This document shows, in pieces, positions 26,640 to 38,219 of a stretch of 64,000 bases of DNA (position 1 is its first letter; the number at the start of each line of letters is the position of its first letter). The position numbers and the translations under genes are program-made. This DNA is from Polynucleobacter sp. AM-26B4 (lineage in GTDB: Bacteria > Pseudomonadota > Gammaproteobacteria > Burkholderiales > Burkholderiaceae). Where the stretch lies: positions 434,001 to 498,000 of the forward strand of contig NZ_JACVOT010000001.1 of the NCBI RefSeq assembly GCF_018882285.1, given 5' to 3'. The notes below the pieces were generated by a model. The model searched no databases. It was given only the letters and a program-made list of their open reading frames with translations, and was not told the origin of the DNA.

Positions 26640-28750
26640 CAGACCACATCGTTATCGTTAGGTTTATTCATCATGTCAATCACGCGACAGTCGCTGCACA
26701 TCTTGAGACGCTCAGTGGCCGCACCCGAGAACGCAGCGTGCAATGACAACTTGCCAACCATCAACTCAACCATTTTCAGCGTACCAAATGCTTTGCCACA
26801 ACTGATGCAGTGGAATGGCTTTGTTTCATTAAGAACAACAGTCTTTTTTCTGATCTCAGTGGTTTGCAAACGCGGCGCCAGAGTCAAAGCATTTTCAGGG
26901 CAGGTTTGAACACACAAACCACATTGCACGCAGTTGCGCTCAATCATTGATAGCTGTGGCGCATCTGGGTTATCGCGCAAAGCACTTTCAGGGCAGGCGC
27001 CCACACAAGACATACACAAAGTACAAGCATCTTGATTAACAAGCACACCACCAATGGGAGAGCCAGCCGCTAAAAGCAAAGGCTTCTCATTTGTGACCTT
27101 GATTGATCCATGCAACATCAAATGCTCTAAAGCAGCCTCTAATGTTTCACGCTTTTCATTAGCAAATGCAAAAGTTGCTGCTGGACATAACGCTGCTTTT
27201 GCAGGCAATGCAGCAGTTTGTTTTTCTAATGCTTGAGCACTATCAGCTTGCAACAAGACAATACTGTCTTTCGCGTAACCCAAACCTTCGAGCATGGATT
27301 GAGCAACAGTCACTTGAGTGCTCAAAGCTTGCTGGTATTCAGGAGCTTCCTCGCCACTCAACAAAATGGCCACTTGGCCAAAACCATGAGCCAAACTACC
27401 TAACCACAAGTCCATGCCGGTTGATGCACTGTGATGCAAACCAAATGGAATTAGATGAGCAGGCAAGCCTTTGAAATTAGTTTTGTTTGTTGCTGCAAGA
27501 CGACCCAAAGATTGAATCAACTCCTGACCCTTGCCATTGCTGTGCAATAACAAGCTAGGCGCAAGTTTTGCACCAGCAGCTTGATAAGCTTTGGCCATCA
27601 CTTTGATCTGCTGACCTTGGTAAGGAACACTTGGGTAGTTGTAACGCATCGCCCCCGATGGGCACACCGTCGCGCAAGCACCACAACCCATACAAAGATT
27701 TGGATTGACCTTGACCGTGCCTTTGCCATCTCTGAATTGAGATTCAATGGCCTTCGTTGAACAAACATCAACACAGGCAGAACAACCTACTTTGCCATTG
27801 CGTCCATGAGCACACACTTTTTCGTTATAGGCAAAAAACTTAGGCTTTTCGAATTCACCAACCATGCCCATCAACTCGGATGCTGCGATTGCTTGATCTA
27901 ATGGATCTGCCTTGGGAGCGTAATAACCTTGCGGTGGTTGGCTCATCTTCAAGATTGGATCTTTTGATAAATCAAAAATCAAATCCCATGATTCAGTTCG
28001 GCTTGTATCAACACGGTCAAAATTAATGGCGCCGATTGCAGAACAAGCTTTCACGCAAGAGCGATGGCTCTTACATTTATTCAAGTCAATTTGATAGCTG
28101 AGATCGATTGCATTCTCTGGGCAAGCATCCACACAAGCGCCACAGCGAGTACACAACTCAAGATCAATTGGATTCTCCTGAGCCCACTCAACAGAGAATG
28201 CGCCGAGATAACCTTTGAGGTTTTTGATCTTGCCGCTGTAAACAGGAAACTCGCGAAGCTGTGGCAAAGAACCCTTCTCAGTGCAAAGCACCCCAACGCT
28301 CATGTTTTTTGATAAGCGCTCAGCCCATTGAATAGCAACATCTCCTGGACCAACCACCAATACGCGACCACCACTTTGATAGCTGACTGTATTAACTGGC
28401 TCGGGCTCAGGCAATGAGGCCATGGCCAATAAAGCAGCAATCTTTGGCATCGCATTTTTTGCATCTGCCGACCATCCGCCAGTTTCTCGGATGTTCACAA
28501 ATTTAATTGGGGCAATCAGTGGCTTTTCTTGTTCGCTGGCAACTTCATCAAACAAACGTTTTTCTTGAGTACAAGCCAACACAATCTCATCCGAACCCTG
28601 AGAGGCCGCAATGAAAGTTCCCACCTCTTGGCGACACAAGGCATTATTGAGTGAGATATTTTTGCTGTCGACCCCCATACCCTTAGCTATCTGCACGATA
28701 TCTATGGGCATGGTTTGATTACAGCTACAAACGAGCGTCTTCTTTGTCAT
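26639..28750 (-). CDS. Large polyferredoxin of the FDH cluster
   Basis: 703 residues with at least six ferredoxin-type cysteine motifs: CTRCGACVDACP and CKSHRSCVKAC near residue 200-240, CSACVDVC and CMGCGACATVCP around 330-365, and CTLCMSCVGACP with CVQCGLCVQTCP around 575-625. The N-terminal part starts with an extra CSCNQ motif. A C-terminal zinc-ribbon-like pair (FHCISCGK and MCSDCR) follows. No signal peptide, so it is cytoplasmic. It is a standard companion of betaproteobacterial FDH clusters; its role in electron supply or cofactor assembly is unproven. Confidence 0.85.
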   Translation of the reverse strand: MTKKTLVCSCNQTMPIDIVQIAKGMGVDSKNISLNNALCRQEVGTFIAASQGSDEIVLACTQEKRLFDEVASEQEKPLIAPIKFVNIRETGGWSADAKNAMPKIAALLAMASLPEPEPVNTVSYQSGGRVLVVGPGDVAIQWAERLSKNMSVGVLCTEKGSLPQLREFPVYSGKIKNLKGYLGAFSVEWAQENPIDLELCTRCGACVDACPENAIDLSYQIDLNKCKSHRSCVKACSAIGAINFDRVDTSRTESWDLIFDLSKDPILKMSQPPQGYYAPKADPLDQAIAASELMGMVGEFEKPKFFAYNEKVCAHGRNGKVGCSACVDVCSTKAIESQFRDGKGTVKVNPNLCMGCGACATVCPSGAMRYNYPSVPYQGQQIKVMAKAYQAAGAKLAPSLLLHSNGKGQELIQSLGRLAATNKTNFKGLPAHLIPFGLHHSASTGMDLWLGSLAHGFGQVAILLSGEEAPEYQQALSTQVTVAQSMLEGLGYAKDSIVLLQADSAQALEKQTAALPAKAALCPAATFAFANEKRETLEAALEHLMLHGSIKVTNEKPLLLAAGSPIGGVLVNQDACTLCMSCVGACPESALRDNPDAPQLSMIERNCVQCGLCVQTCPENALTLAPRLQTTEIRKKTVVLNETKPFHCISCGKAFGTLKMVELMVGKLSLHAAFSGAATERLKMCSDCRVIDMMNKPNDNDVV

Positions 28751-28799
28751 CCTCTACCTTCAGCCATTTAATCAATACACCTGGCTTTTTATATTCAAT

Positions 28800-28819
28800 A
28801 ACCAGGCCCAGACCTGGTT
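28800..28819 (-). repeat. Short stem-loop between DUF3306 gene and polyferredoxin gene
   Basis: AACCAGG and CCTGGTT form a 7-bp stem with a six-base loop in the 80-base gap. No T-run follows, so it is not a clear terminator. It may stabilise or process the mRNA. Confidence 0.4.
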
Positions 28820-28830
28820 CGATTAACTAA

Positions 28831-29511
28831 TTATGTTTTTGTTTGAGTCTTTACTTCTGCTTTCACCACTGGAACTTCTGTTGACTCTTGAGAATCAGTC
28901 AATTCTGGTGATTTTGCCGAATTTTCGTCATTTATAGCACTAGGGCTTACATCAGTCCGTGAATTTTCGTCTGACAGGGCTTTTAGATCTGCAGCTTCTT
29001 TGTCTTCCAAAACCTTCAAACGCTCGTGATATTCAGCTCTTTCAATGCGCTCAGCTTCATCATCCGCCAGCTTTTCTTCAGGCGTTTTAAATAAACCAAG
29101 CATTTGCGATTGATTCATTCTCTTGAGCATCTCCAAAGGAATTGGATCGGGCTTTGAATAATCATCAATGTAAATATCCAAGCCATCCATGATGTTGTAG
29201 CGAGGATCGGAAAATAGCTTTTGCATTGCCGCTTTTTGCACTTCAGGATCAATGCCTGGCTTGACGTATGCGGAGAAATCAGAATCTTTGGTGAGCTTGA
29301 GAACATCTTCAAGCGTTGGCGCAACTTCCTGCGCTTGAGCAGCGCCAGCCACTGGCTCTAAATTTTTCTCGGATGATTGCTCACCCAATACAGGATCTTT
29401 TGAACCTTTTGAATCTTGCGCAGGCGATTGTTTCTCAGCCAATTCTGAAGTCGACAACTCAGGCTCTACACCCAATTTCTTTTTCGACCAACGATTTAAA
29501 AAACCAGCCAT
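28831..29511 (-). CDS. DUF3306 family protein
   Basis: 226 residues beginning MAGFLNRWSKKKLGVE, the usual DUF3306 start. A conserved middle block (DFSAYVKPGIDPEVQKAAMQKLF and FNIMDGLDIYIDDYSKPDP-like) is flanked by long acidic low-complexity stretches rich in Ser, Glu and Lys. No catalytic motif is visible. It starts one base inside the DUF3305 stop. The DUF3305/DUF3306 pair is confined to FDH clusters as far as I know, so an assembly role is likely, but its nature is unknown. Confidence 0.85.
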   Translation of the reverse strand: MAGFLNRWSKKKLGVEPELSTSELAEKQSPAQDSKGSKDPVLGEQSSEKNLEPVAGAAQAQEVAPTLEDVLKLTKDSDFSAYVKPGIDPEVQKAAMQKLFSDPRYNIMDGLDIYIDDYSKPDPIPLEMLKRMNQSQMLGLFKTPEEKLADDEAERIERAEYHERLKVLEDKEAADLKALSDENSRTDVSPSAINDENSAKSPELTDSQESTEVPVVKAEVKTQTKT

Positions 29512-30032
29512 TAACTCGCCTCATCTTTTGGTCTATGCGCACCCTTGAATGAAACTGGGCGAGCGCGTTTTTTAGGCTCAGGCTTGTAGTTTTCTGCAAC
29601 AAAATTAGCCAACCATCCTGCAGTATCAGGATCTAAAGGAACATTCTCAACCGTCTCGCCACCATCGAGCAAACGACCTGCTTCGTAGTAACTGATGCTC
29701 AAGAAGTGAGGAACCGCGATTGGATCACCACCCTCTGGATGGTCTTCAAGACGCCACATCACAAACCATGCTGGATTTGTTGATGTTGAGTTTAAGTAAT
29801 AGCCCTCTGCTTCATCCTTGTACAACTGGATTTCAAAGCCGGTGTACAACCATCGCTCAGTTTTCTCATCGCTTCGCATACAAATTGCAGGGCGATCAGA
29901 AAGAACATGATCAGGGGTTTTGTGTGCGAACTGGCCGACGTCATACACAACTTCATCCAAAACCCAGCGGTAAGACTGCCATGGGTTATCCATGAAATCT
30001 TTGCGCATGACAACGGCAAGTTTCAACTTCAT
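29511..30032 (-). CDS. DUF3305 family protein
   Basis: 173 residues with the DUF3305 pattern: an N-terminal LAVVMRKDFMDNPWQSYRW block, a W-rich middle (TNPAWFVMWRLED) and a basic tail (KKRARPVSF). It is cytoplasmic by sequence. Its ATG lies three bases after the apbC stop, so it is probably in one transcript with apbC, DUF3306, the polyferredoxin and torD. Function unknown. Confidence 0.87.
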   Translation of the reverse strand: MKLKLAVVMRKDFMDNPWQSYRWVLDEVVYDVGQFAHKTPDHVLSDRPAICMRSDEKTERWLYTGFEIQLYKDEAEGYYLNSTSTNPAWFVMWRLEDHPEGGDPIAVPHFLSISYYEAGRLLDGGETVENVPLDPDTAGWLANFVAENYKPEPKKRARPVSFKGAHRPKDEAS

Positions 30033-30035
30033 GAT

Positions 30036-31124
30036 TTAGGTGTTCTGCACAACAATGCTTGGGAACTTACTGCTCATATCCTTGGACATCTCTGCTACTT
30101 GAATCGCGATTTTGCGAGCAATTCCTTTGTAGATAGCACTGATGGCGCCATCAGGATCAGCCACCACAGTTGGGCGACCAGAGTCAGCTTGTTCACGGAT
30201 CGATAAGTTCAAAGGCAAACTGCCTAAGAAATCAATGCCGTAGTCAGTACACATTTTTTGACCACCGCCTTGACCAAAGATATGTTCTTGATGATCACAG
30301 TTAGGGCAGACATAAATGCTCATGTTTTCAACAACGCCAATGATTGGAATACCCACCTTCTCAAACATCTTGAGACCCTTGCGAGCATCCAATAGAGCGA
30401 TGTCTTGTGGGGTTGTCACAATCACAGCACCCGTGACAGGCACTTTTTGAGATAAGGTCAATTGAATGTCACCAGTGCCTGGTGGCATATCAACAATCAA
30501 ATAATCCACATCACGCCAATTGGTTTGACGAAGTAACTGCTCAAGCGCAGATGTGACCATCGGACCACGCCAAACCATTGGACTGTCTGGATCAATCAAA
30601 AAGCCAATGGAGCTTGCTTGTAAGCCATGGCCTTCCATAGGCTCAATAGTGTTCTCAGCAATTGATTCAGGGCGACCAGTGATACCCAACATCATTGGCT
30701 GACTTGGGCCATAGATATCAGCATCCAAAATGCCAACCGTGGCGCCCTCTGCAGCCAAAGCTAAAGCCAAATTAACAGCCGTGGTGGATTTACCCACACC
30801 ACCTTTACCACTGGATACTGCGATGATATTTTTCACATTTGGCAATAATTTCACGCCACGTTGCACCGTGTGGGCCACGATGTTCATGGTCACATTGGTG
30901 CTGACGTTTTTAACCCCAGGCACTTCACGCAAGGCAGTAATAACCAACTTTCGTATAAGGTCAATCTGACTCTTGGCTGGATAGGCCAAAACCACGTCCA
31001 AACTCACATCAGAGCCATCAACCTTGATATTTTTAGCAGATTTAGAAGAAATTAAATCTTTGCCAGTATTAGGATCTATAACGCTTTTAAGCGCATTTTG
31101 TATGTTTTCTACCGTAACCGTCAC
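30036..31124 (-). CDS. apbC: Fe-S cluster carrier ATPase (Mrp/ApbC)
   Basis: 362 residues. An N-terminal MIP18/DUF59-like domain (about 1-85) precedes a P-loop ATPase with the deviant Walker [11 protein letters not shown] and the metal-binding [12 protein letters not shown] (CxxC). It carries [4Fe-4S] clusters to target enzymes in the cytoplasm. Here it heads the FDH maturation block, which suggests a link to the Fe-S-rich FDH subunits. It is divergent from metG with 62 bases between starts. TAGGAGATAAG precedes the ATG. Confidence 0.92.
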   Translation of the reverse strand: MTVTVENIQNALKSVIDPNTGKDLISSKSAKNIKVDGSDVSLDVVLAYPAKSQIDLIRKLVITALREVPGVKNVSTNVTMNIVAHTVQRGVKLLPNVKNIIAVSSGKGGVGKSTTAVNLALALAAEGATVGILDADIYGPSQPMMLGITGRPESIAENTIEPMEGHGLQASSIGFLIDPDSPMVWRGPMVTSALEQLLRQTNWRDVDYLIVDMPPGTGDIQLTLSQKVPVTGAVIVTTPQDIALLDARKGLKMFEKVGIPIIGVVENMSIYVCPNCDHQEHIFGQGGGQKMCTDYGIDFLGSLPLNLSIREQADSGRPTVVADPDGAISAIYKGIARKIAIQVAEMSKDMSSKFPSIVVQNT

Positions 31125-31186
31125 TCTTATCTCCTAGTGCTTTTTTTGTTTTTTCAGCTCTCAACTATATCCGCAGACTAAAATCT

Positions 31187-32854
31187 ATGCCTATGCGCCA
31201 AATTTTAGTCACTTCAGCCCTCCCTTATGCCAATGGTCAAATCCATATTGGTCACTTGGTGGAATACATTCAAACCGACATTTGGGTGCGATTCCAGAGA
31301 ATGCGCGGGCACGAAGTTCACTACGTAGGCGCTGATGATACGCATGGTACTCCCATCATGCTACGCGCTGAGAAAGAAGGCATCACGCCCAAAGAGCTGA
31401 TTGCCAATGTTTGGAAAGAGCATAAAAGAGATTTTGATGATTTCTTGGTCTCTTTTGATAACTACTACTCAACAGACAGCGCTGAGAACAAAACACTTTC
31501 TGAAGAAATTTATATCAAGCTGCGTGAAGCTGGCTTGATTGAGAAGCGTGCCATTGAACAAGCCTATGACCCCGTCAAAGAAATGTTCTTGCCGGATCGC
31601 TTCATCAAAGGCGAGTGCCCGAAGTGTGGCGCCAAAGATCAATATGGCGATTCTTGCGAAAAGTGTGGCGCGACTTACGCCCCCACAGATCTAAAGAACC
31701 CATTCTCTGTGGTCAGTGGCGCAACACCGATTCGCAAAGTATCCGATCACTACTTCTTCAAGCTATCTGATCCACGTTGCGAAAGCTTCCTCAGAGAGTG
31801 GACTCAAGTTAAAACTCCGCTGCAAGCTGAAGCTCGCAACAAAATGAAAGAATGGGTCGGCGAGCCAGGTGAGAGCCAACTAGGTGATTGGGATATCTCC
31901 AGAGATGCCCCTTACTTTGGCTTTGAGATTCCAGATGCGCCAGGCAAGTATTTCTATGTGTGGCTAGATGCACCGATTGGCTACTACGCCAGCTTCTTAA
32001 ATTTATGTCAACAAAAAGGTTTGGACTTTAACGAATGGACCAAACCAGACACGACCACTGAGCAATACCACTTCATTGGTAAAGATATTTTGTATTTCCA
32101 TACTTTGTTCTGGCCAGCGACTTTGCATTTCTCTGGCTACCGCACACCGACCAATGTTTTTGCTCATGGCTTCTTGACGGTTGATGGCGAAAAAATGAGT
32201 AAGTCACGCGGTACATTCATCACCGCGCACAGCGTGATTGAATGTGGCTTGAACCCAGAGTGGTTGCGCTATTACTTTGCAGCCAAGCTGAATGCCAGCA
32301 TGGAAGATTTGGATTTGAACTTACAAGACTTCACTGCTCGCGTGAACAGTGATTTATTAGGCAAATACATCAACATCGCGAGTCGCAGTGCTGGATTCTT
32401 AGTGAAGCGCTTTGGCGGCATCGTTGATGATGCAGCAATGAATCATCCACTGCTCGGTCAGTTGGCAGATGCCAAAGATGAAATCGCAGATTTATACGAA
32501 ACCCGTGAATACGCCAAAGCTTTGCGTCGCGTGATGGAATTGGCAGACTTGGTCAACGGATTTGTTGATAGCAACAAGCCATGGGAAATCGCTAAGGACC
32601 CTAGCAAAGAACAAGAACTACAAACTATTTGCAGCATCACTTTAGAAGCGTTCAGACGTTTGACCTTGTACCTCAAGCCCGTGGTTCCTAATGTGGCTGC
32701 AGGCGTTGAAAAATTCTTCAACATCCCAGCGATGTCTTGGGATGATGTGAACAAATCTCTATCCTCCAAGCAAGCGATCAATCCTTATCAGCACTTGATG
32801 ACTCGCATTGATCCTGTGATGATAGAAAAACTCATTGAGGCCAATCAGCAATGA
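31187..32854 (+). CDS. metG: Methionyl-tRNA synthetase, short form
   Basis: 555 residues. The class I signature is HIGH (in [12 protein letters not shown]) and the KMSKS loop is [11 protein letters not shown]. The zinc knuckle CPKCGAKD...CEKCGA is present. The protein stops just after the anticodon-binding helices (ending [10 protein letters not shown]) and lacks the C-terminal OB-fold tRNA-binding/dimerisation domain of the about 670-residue E. coli type. The ATG at 31187 or 31193 could be the start. It overlaps the SulP gene by four bases (ATGA). Confidence 0.95.
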   Translation: MPMRQILVTSALPYANGQIHIGHLVEYIQTDIWVRFQRMRGHEVHYVGADDTHGTPIMLRAEKEGITPKELIANVWKEHKRDFDDFLVSFDNYYSTDSAENKTLSEEIYIKLREAGLIEKRAIEQAYDPVKEMFLPDRFIKGECPKCGAKDQYGDSCEKCGATYAPTDLKNPFSVVSGATPIRKVSDHYFFKLSDPRCESFLREWTQVKTPLQAEARNKMKEWVGEPGESQLGDWDISRDAPYFGFEIPDAPGKYFYVWLDAPIGYYASFLNLCQQKGLDFNEWTKPDTTTEQYHFIGKDILYFHTLFWPATLHFSGYRTPTNVFAHGFLTVDGEKMSKSRGTFITAHSVIECGLNPEWLRYYFAAKLNASMEDLDLNLQDFTARVNSDLLGKYINIASRSAGFLVKRFGGIVDDAAMNHPLLGQLADAKDEIADLYETREYAKALRRVMELADLVNGFVDSNKPWEIAKDPSKEQELQTICSITLEAFRRLTLYLKPVVPNVAAGVEKFFNIPAMSWDDVNKSLSSKQAINPYQHLMTRIDPVMIEKLIEANQQ

Positions 32855-34578
32855 TGAACTTAGCGCATTTTCGACCCAAAATCGTCAATGCCGCTAAAGG
32901 CTATAACAGCCAAACATTTGTCAGAGATTTAAGCAGCGGCATCACCGTTGGTGTCATTGCCCTCCCATTAGCGATTGCATTTGCGATTGCCTCCGGACTT
33001 AAACCTGAAGCGGGCCTAATTTCTGCAGTGATTGGTGGTTTTTTAATTTCAGTCTTTGGCGGCAGCAAAGTTCAAATTGGTGGTCCTGCAGGCGCCTTTG
33101 TCGTGATTGTTTACGCGATTGTTGAACGCTATGGCGTTCCCAACTTAATACTCTCAACATTCTTTGCCGGAGTCTTATTGTTCACCATGGGTTTGTTTCG
33201 CGTGGGCAATTTGATTCGCTTCATTCCTGTGGCCATCATCATTGGTTTCACCAGTGGCATCGCAGTATTGATTGGCCTGTCTCAAATCAAAGATGCCTTT
33301 GGTTTACAAATTGAGAAATTGCCGGCTGATTTCTTTTCTCAAATTCATGCGTTTTATCAATACGCCAACACCGCCAATTTATATGCCTTGATGATTGCTT
33401 TGAGTACGTTGGTATTGATCATTGTGTGGCCCAAAGTCAGCAGCTTAATCGCCCGTGCTTGGCATCCGATCAGCTTTGTTCCTGGCATCATCGTCGCCCT
33501 TCTGTCGATCACTATCTTGGTTTACATACTGGACATACCTGTAGAGACCATTGGCAGTCGCTTTGGCGAACTTCCCAATCAAATACCAAGCCCCAAGATG
33601 CCAGCCTTGAACTGGGAAACAGCCAAACAACTGTTTGCACCAACACTTACGATTGCCATTCTTGGAGCAATTGAATCTTTGCTTTGTGCTCGCGTTGCAG
33701 ATAACTTGAGTGACGACAAACATGATCCTAATCAAGAGTTGATGGGACAAGGCATTGCGAACATGGTGGTGCCATTTTTTGGTGGACTTCCTGTGACAGG
33801 AACCATTGCCAGAACTGCGACCAATGCCAAAGCTGGAGCAAAAACACCCGTGTCAGGGGTGATTCATGCTGTGGTGATTTTATTGATCATGATCATTGCT
33901 GCACCTTTTGCCAGCCATATTCCTATGCCATGCTTAGCAGGCATCTTGATCTACATTGCTTGGAATATGTTTGATCGCACTGAGTTCAAACGCTTAAAAC
34001 AATTCCACATCACCTACCAATTGATTTTGTTAGGTACATTTTTCTTAACGATTATTTTTGATCTGACTGTGGCAGTGCAAGTTGGCCTAGTGTTAGCGTG
34101 CATTTTCTTTATCTACAGAATTTCATCATTGACTCGCATTGAAAAACTTGAGCTTCCAGAATCTTTTACCCATGAAGATGATTTGCCACTGAATGATTCA
34201 TTTGATTTAAAAAACAGTGTTGAAGCTTATGGCATTTATGGTTCTTTATTTTTTGGAGCGGTTGATAAAGTTGAAGACTTATTTAATCCTCAAGATCCAA
34301 ATCGCTTAAAACCCAAAGTAATTATTTTAGAAATGCATCAATTGATCAATATCGATACCAGCGGCATTGATGCATTAAAAGCCTTGAGTAAATCCCTCAA
34401 CAAGCATGGCGGCCAACTCTTGGTTTGCTGTGCTAATAGCCAACCATCATCATTGATGGTGCGCAGTGGCTTCATTGATGAAATTGGTCCGGAGAATAGT
34501 CTAGAAACCCTGGAGACGGCCTTTGAACGAGCTAAAAAGCTGAGTGCTGAGGCCTGTAAGGTAAATGTAGGTAGTTGA
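32851..34578 (+). CDS. SulP-family anion transporter with STAS domain
   Basis: 575 residues. A membrane domain of 10-14 helices (about 25-425) starts with the SulP pattern [20 protein letters not shown] and includes [12 protein letters not shown] and [23 protein letters not shown] cytoplasmic STAS domain follows (about 455-560), containing [12 protein letters not shown]. The substrate could be sulfate or bicarbonate; no carbonic anhydrase gene is adjacent. It is translationally coupled to metG, an unusual partner. Confidence 0.92.
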   Translation: MMNLAHFRPKIVNAAKGYNSQTFVRDLSSGITVGVIALPLAIAFAIASGLKPEAGLISAVIGGFLISVFGGSKVQIGGPAGAFVVIVYAIVERYGVPNLILSTFFAGVLLFTMGLFRVGNLIRFIPVAIIIGFTSGIAVLIGLSQIKDAFGLQIEKLPADFFSQIHAFYQYANTANLYALMIALSTLVLIIVWPKVSSLIARAWHPISFVPGIIVALLSITILVYILDIPVETIGSRFGELPNQIPSPKMPALNWETAKQLFAPTLTIAILGAIESLLCARVADNLSDDKHDPNQELMGQGIANMVVPFFGGLPVTGTIARTATNAKAGAKTPVSGVIHAVVILLIMIIAAPFASHIPMPCLAGILIYIAWNMFDRTEFKRLKQFHITYQLILLGTFFLTIIFDLTVAVQVGLVLACIFFIYRISSLTRIEKLELPESFTHEDDLPLNDSFDLKNSVEAYGIYGSLFFGAVDKVEDLFNPQDPNRLKPKVIILEMHQLINIDTSGIDALKALSKSLNKHGGQLLVCCANSQPSSLMVRSGFIDEIGPENSLETLETAFERAKKLSAEACKVNVGS

Positions 34579-34607
34579 TTCAGCTAAATCGCTACAATTG
34601 ACAAACT

Positions 34608-34790
34608 ATGGCCCAATACAAATCAAATATCACCCATTTTTTGGAAGAGCTAAAAGCTCAAAACCCTCAGCTAGAGCAGGCTCAGCAAGAGGGGCGTGCC
34701 CTTTTATGGGATAAAGCCCCAATCAGCCCAGAAGAGCAAGAGCGTCAAAAAGCAGCTCGTGTGAAGCAAAAAGCGTACGTTTATCAATGA
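34608..34790 (+). CDS. DUF3460 family protein
   Basis: 60 residues with the DUF3460 pattern: YKSNITHFLEELK, a Gln/Glu-rich helix and GRALLWDKAP, ending in a basic helix. It is a small helical cytoplasmic protein of unknown function found before scpA in betaproteobacteria. Its stop overlaps the scpA start by four bases (ATGA), so the two are coupled. Confidence 0.85.
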   Translation: MAQYKSNITHFLEELKAQNPQLEQAQQEGRALLWDKAPISPEEQERQKAARVKQKAYVYQ

Positions 34791-35623
34791 GCGATTTAAT
34801 TACTGCCATTCCTGATGTCACTGATGGCATGTCAGAGTCTTTTGCGAGACTCTATGGGGAGCCTTTATTTCAGCTTCCCTCTGATCTATATATTCCACCG
34901 GATGCTCTAGAAGTTTTCTTAGAGGCCTTTGAAGGTCCTCTGGATCTTTTGCTTTATTTGATCCGTAAACAGAATTTCAACGTTTTAGATATTCCAATGG
35001 CCGAGGTTACCAAGCAGTACCTTGGCTACATTGAACAAATTCGTCACACCAACCTAGAACTTGCCGCAGAGTATTTATTGATGGCTGCCATGCTGATTGA
35101 AATCAAATCACGCATGCTCTTGCCAATGAAAAAAGCGGACAGTGATGAAGAGGTTGAAGATCCTCGCGCAGAATTGGTGAGACGCTTGCTCGAATATGAG
35201 CGCATGAAATTAGCAGCTCAAGAGCTCGATAAGATGCCAGTACTGGGTCGTGACTTTTATAAAGCCAGCGGTCACGTTGACACCACTGTGGCGGTTACTT
35301 GGCCTGACATCAATCCAAACGACATCCAAGCGGCTTGGAGAGATGTTCTTTATCGCGCCAAACTCAATCAACATCACACCATCACGCGCGAGCAATTATC
35401 TGTGCGTGACTTCATGACGCGTATTTTGCGACGCTTGCAAGGTGAGCGCTTCATTGAATTTACTGATTTATTTGAAGATGCGATTGCCACCGGTCAAGGT
35501 GCACCAATGGTGGTTGTTAACTTCATTGCGATGCTAGAGCTCTCCAGAGAGTCTTTGATTGAAATCACTCAAGCAGAACCCTACGCCCCTATTTATGTGC
35601 GTTTGGCATATTCGCCTAACTAA
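34787..35623 (+). CDS. scpA: Segregation and condensation protein A
   Basis: 278 residues. The kleisin ScpA joins SMC heads with ScpB in chromosome condensation. The N-terminal kleisin block FEGPLDLLLYLIRKQ and the VTKQYLGYIEQIR helix are clear, as is AAMLIEIKSRMLLP. The C-terminal winged-helix region follows (FMTRILRRLQGERFIEF). The gene is followed after 25 bases by panC. Confidence 0.94.
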   Translation: MSDLITAIPDVTDGMSESFARLYGEPLFQLPSDLYIPPDALEVFLEAFEGPLDLLLYLIRKQNFNVLDIPMAEVTKQYLGYIEQIRHTNLELAAEYLLMAAMLIEIKSRMLLPMKKADSDEEVEDPRAELVRRLLEYERMKLAAQELDKMPVLGRDFYKASGHVDTTVAVTWPDINPNDIQAAWRDVLYRAKLNQHHTITREQLSVRDFMTRILRRLQGERFIEFTDLFEDAIATGQGAPMVVVNFIAMLELSRESLIEITQAEPYAPIYVRLAYSPN

Positions 35624-35636
35624 CACCGTCCTCTAA

Positions 35637-36497
<861 letters not shown>

Positions 36498-36502
36498 TCA
36501 AG

Positions 36503-37411
36503 ATGCGCTCAAAAGGCTTTTCAATTGCATTGATTGCCTCTCAAATACTGCTTGGCATCTCATTAAGTTTTAGCAGTCATGACAGCTTTGCCAAACAAGA
36601 TCGCTACACCCAACCTTACCCCCAGCGCATCATCACACTGGCACCACACTTGAGTGAGCTTGTGGATTCAGCCGGAAGCTCTGATCGGCTCGTGGGCGTT
36701 AGTGCTTTTAGCAACCACCCGGCATCTGTCAAACAATTACCTATTACCAGCGATGCAAGATCAATTGATCTTGAAAAAATGAAATCACTTCGCCCAGATT
36801 TGATTATTTACTGGCGAGGTGGCACCTCTGAATCTCAGATTCAATCAATCAAAAAGACATTCAATAAGGATGTGCAATTCATTGCTGTGGAGCCAAAAAA
36901 GCTATCGGACATTGCCACTGATATTGAATCCATTGGCAAAGCCTTAGGCACTGACCTAATTGCCAAAAAGAATGCTGATGGTCTTAGACTCAAAATAACA
37001 GAGCTAAGAAATCAGGAAAATAATCAAACCAAGAAAAAAAATATCAGTCAAAGAAAAGTCAGGGTGTTTTATCAAGTCTGGGCACAACCCCTGATGACAC
37101 TCAATCAAGATCACATCATCAGTGACATCATTCAACTATGTGGTGGCGAGCAATTATTTGCCAATGAAAAAGTTCTGGTCCCAACAGTCAGCAGAGAAGC
37201 TGTCATCAAAGCCAACCCAGAAATTATTTTTACCGCAGTAGACAATCAAAAAATGAGCAGTGATTGGTCGATGTGGACTTCCTTCCCACAGCTTGCTGCG
37301 ACCAAAAACAAAGCATTTATTGATCTTGATGGCGACATCATCAGCAGACCATCACCTCGAATCATGCAAGGCGCCCAAAAGATTTGCGCTGAAATCAATC
37401 GACTTCGCTAA
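36503..37411 (+). CDS. btuF: Periplasmic cobalamin-binding protein (BtuF-like)
   Basis: 302 residues. An N-terminal signal peptide (SIALIASQILLGISLSFS) is followed by a class III solute-binding fold: RIITLAPHLSELV, then DRLVGVSAFSNHPASV, and SLRPDLIIYWRGG. These match BtuF of the vitamin B12 ABC importer better than siderophore-binding proteins. It converges on btuD. Unlike btuB-C-D it is not behind the riboswitch but at the end of the scpA-panC transcript. Confidence 0.85.
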   Translation: MRSKGFSIALIASQILLGISLSFSSHDSFAKQDRYTQPYPQRIITLAPHLSELVDSAGSSDRLVGVSAFSNHPASVKQLPITSDARSIDLEKMKSLRPDLIIYWRGGTSESQIQSIKKTFNKDVQFIAVEPKKLSDIATDIESIGKALGTDLIAKKNADGLRLKITELRNQENNQTKKKNISQRKVRVFYQVWAQPLMTLNQDHIISDIIQLCGGEQLFANEKVLVPTVSREAVIKANPEIIFTAVDNQKMSSDWSMWTSFPQLAATKNKAFIDLDGDIISRPSPRIMQGAQKICAEINRLR

Positions 37412-37427
37412 GCCATTAACCAAGTAA

Positions 37428-38219
37428 TTAAGCTGGGATGTAAACGACTTGACCCTCAACTGTTTGAGCAGTTGCAATTGGGTGATCCAATGATTTTTCC
37501 AAATTAATCGGATTGATCACTTCTGATAAAGACCCAGCCAAATAAGAGCCATCATTCATGAGCAAGAGTGCGTGTGTGAAGCCTCGATGAATCAAACCAA
37601 TCTCATGCAAGCTTGCGATGATGGTTTGATGACATGACTGACTTCTTTCAGTCAGTGTTTTTAATAGGCTCACTTGATGACCAATATCTAAATGAGATGT
37701 AGGTTCATCCAAAAGAATGGCTTGGGTATTTTGCGCAAAACACGCTGCTAAAGATACTCTTTGACGCTCACCCCCTGATAGGGTTTGCCACTGGGCGTTT
37801 TCTAAGTGAGCAACATCACACGCACGCAAAGCCGCTTGGGCTTGGTGCATCTCATCGGCAAAATCAAGATGCCATGGCCATTGGGCTGCCAAGACCATAT
37901 CAATGGCTCTTAAGCCCACACCACCTAAAGGGAACTGTTCCGCATAAGCCCGAATCCTTGCAAGTTCTTCTGGCTTATAACTGAGTAGTGCTTGACCCAA
38001 CCAATTGATTTCACCAGCAGAAGTATTGGCTTGAACGCCTGCAATGATTCTTAGTAATGTTGATTTACCCGCGCCATTGCGACCGATCAAACACCAGCGC
38101 TCACCTTTTTTCACTTGCCAATTTAAATCTTTGATCAAGCTTCGCCCTGGAACATCAACATCCAAATGTTTTGCTTCTAGAACGATATTTGCATCTTCTA
38201 CAGAATGAGTAGTCATCAT
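37428..38219 (-). CDS. btuD: Cobalamin ABC transporter ATP-binding protein
   Basis: 263 residues of the FecE/BtuD type. Walker A is GRNGAGKSTLL, the signature is LSGGERQRVSLA, and Walker B is AILLDEPTSHLD. The frame is open to a TTG at 38228, but the ATG at 38219 overlaps the permease stop by four bases (ATGA), so I chose that one; 38216 is another ATG. It energises B12 uptake through the BtuC permease. Confidence 0.88.
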   Translation of the reverse strand: MMTTHSVEDANIVLEAKHLDVDVPGRSLIKDLNWQVKKGERWCLIGRNGAGKSTLLRIIAGVQANTSAGEINWLGQALLSYKPEELARIRAYAEQFPLGGVGLRAIDMVLAAQWPWHLDFADEMHQAQAALRACDVAHLENAQWQTLSGGERQRVSLAACFAQNTQAILLDEPTSHLDIGHQVSLLKTLTERSQSCHQTIIASLHEIGLIHRGFTHALLLMNDGSYLAGSLSEVINPINLEKSLDHPIATAQTVEGQVVYIPA

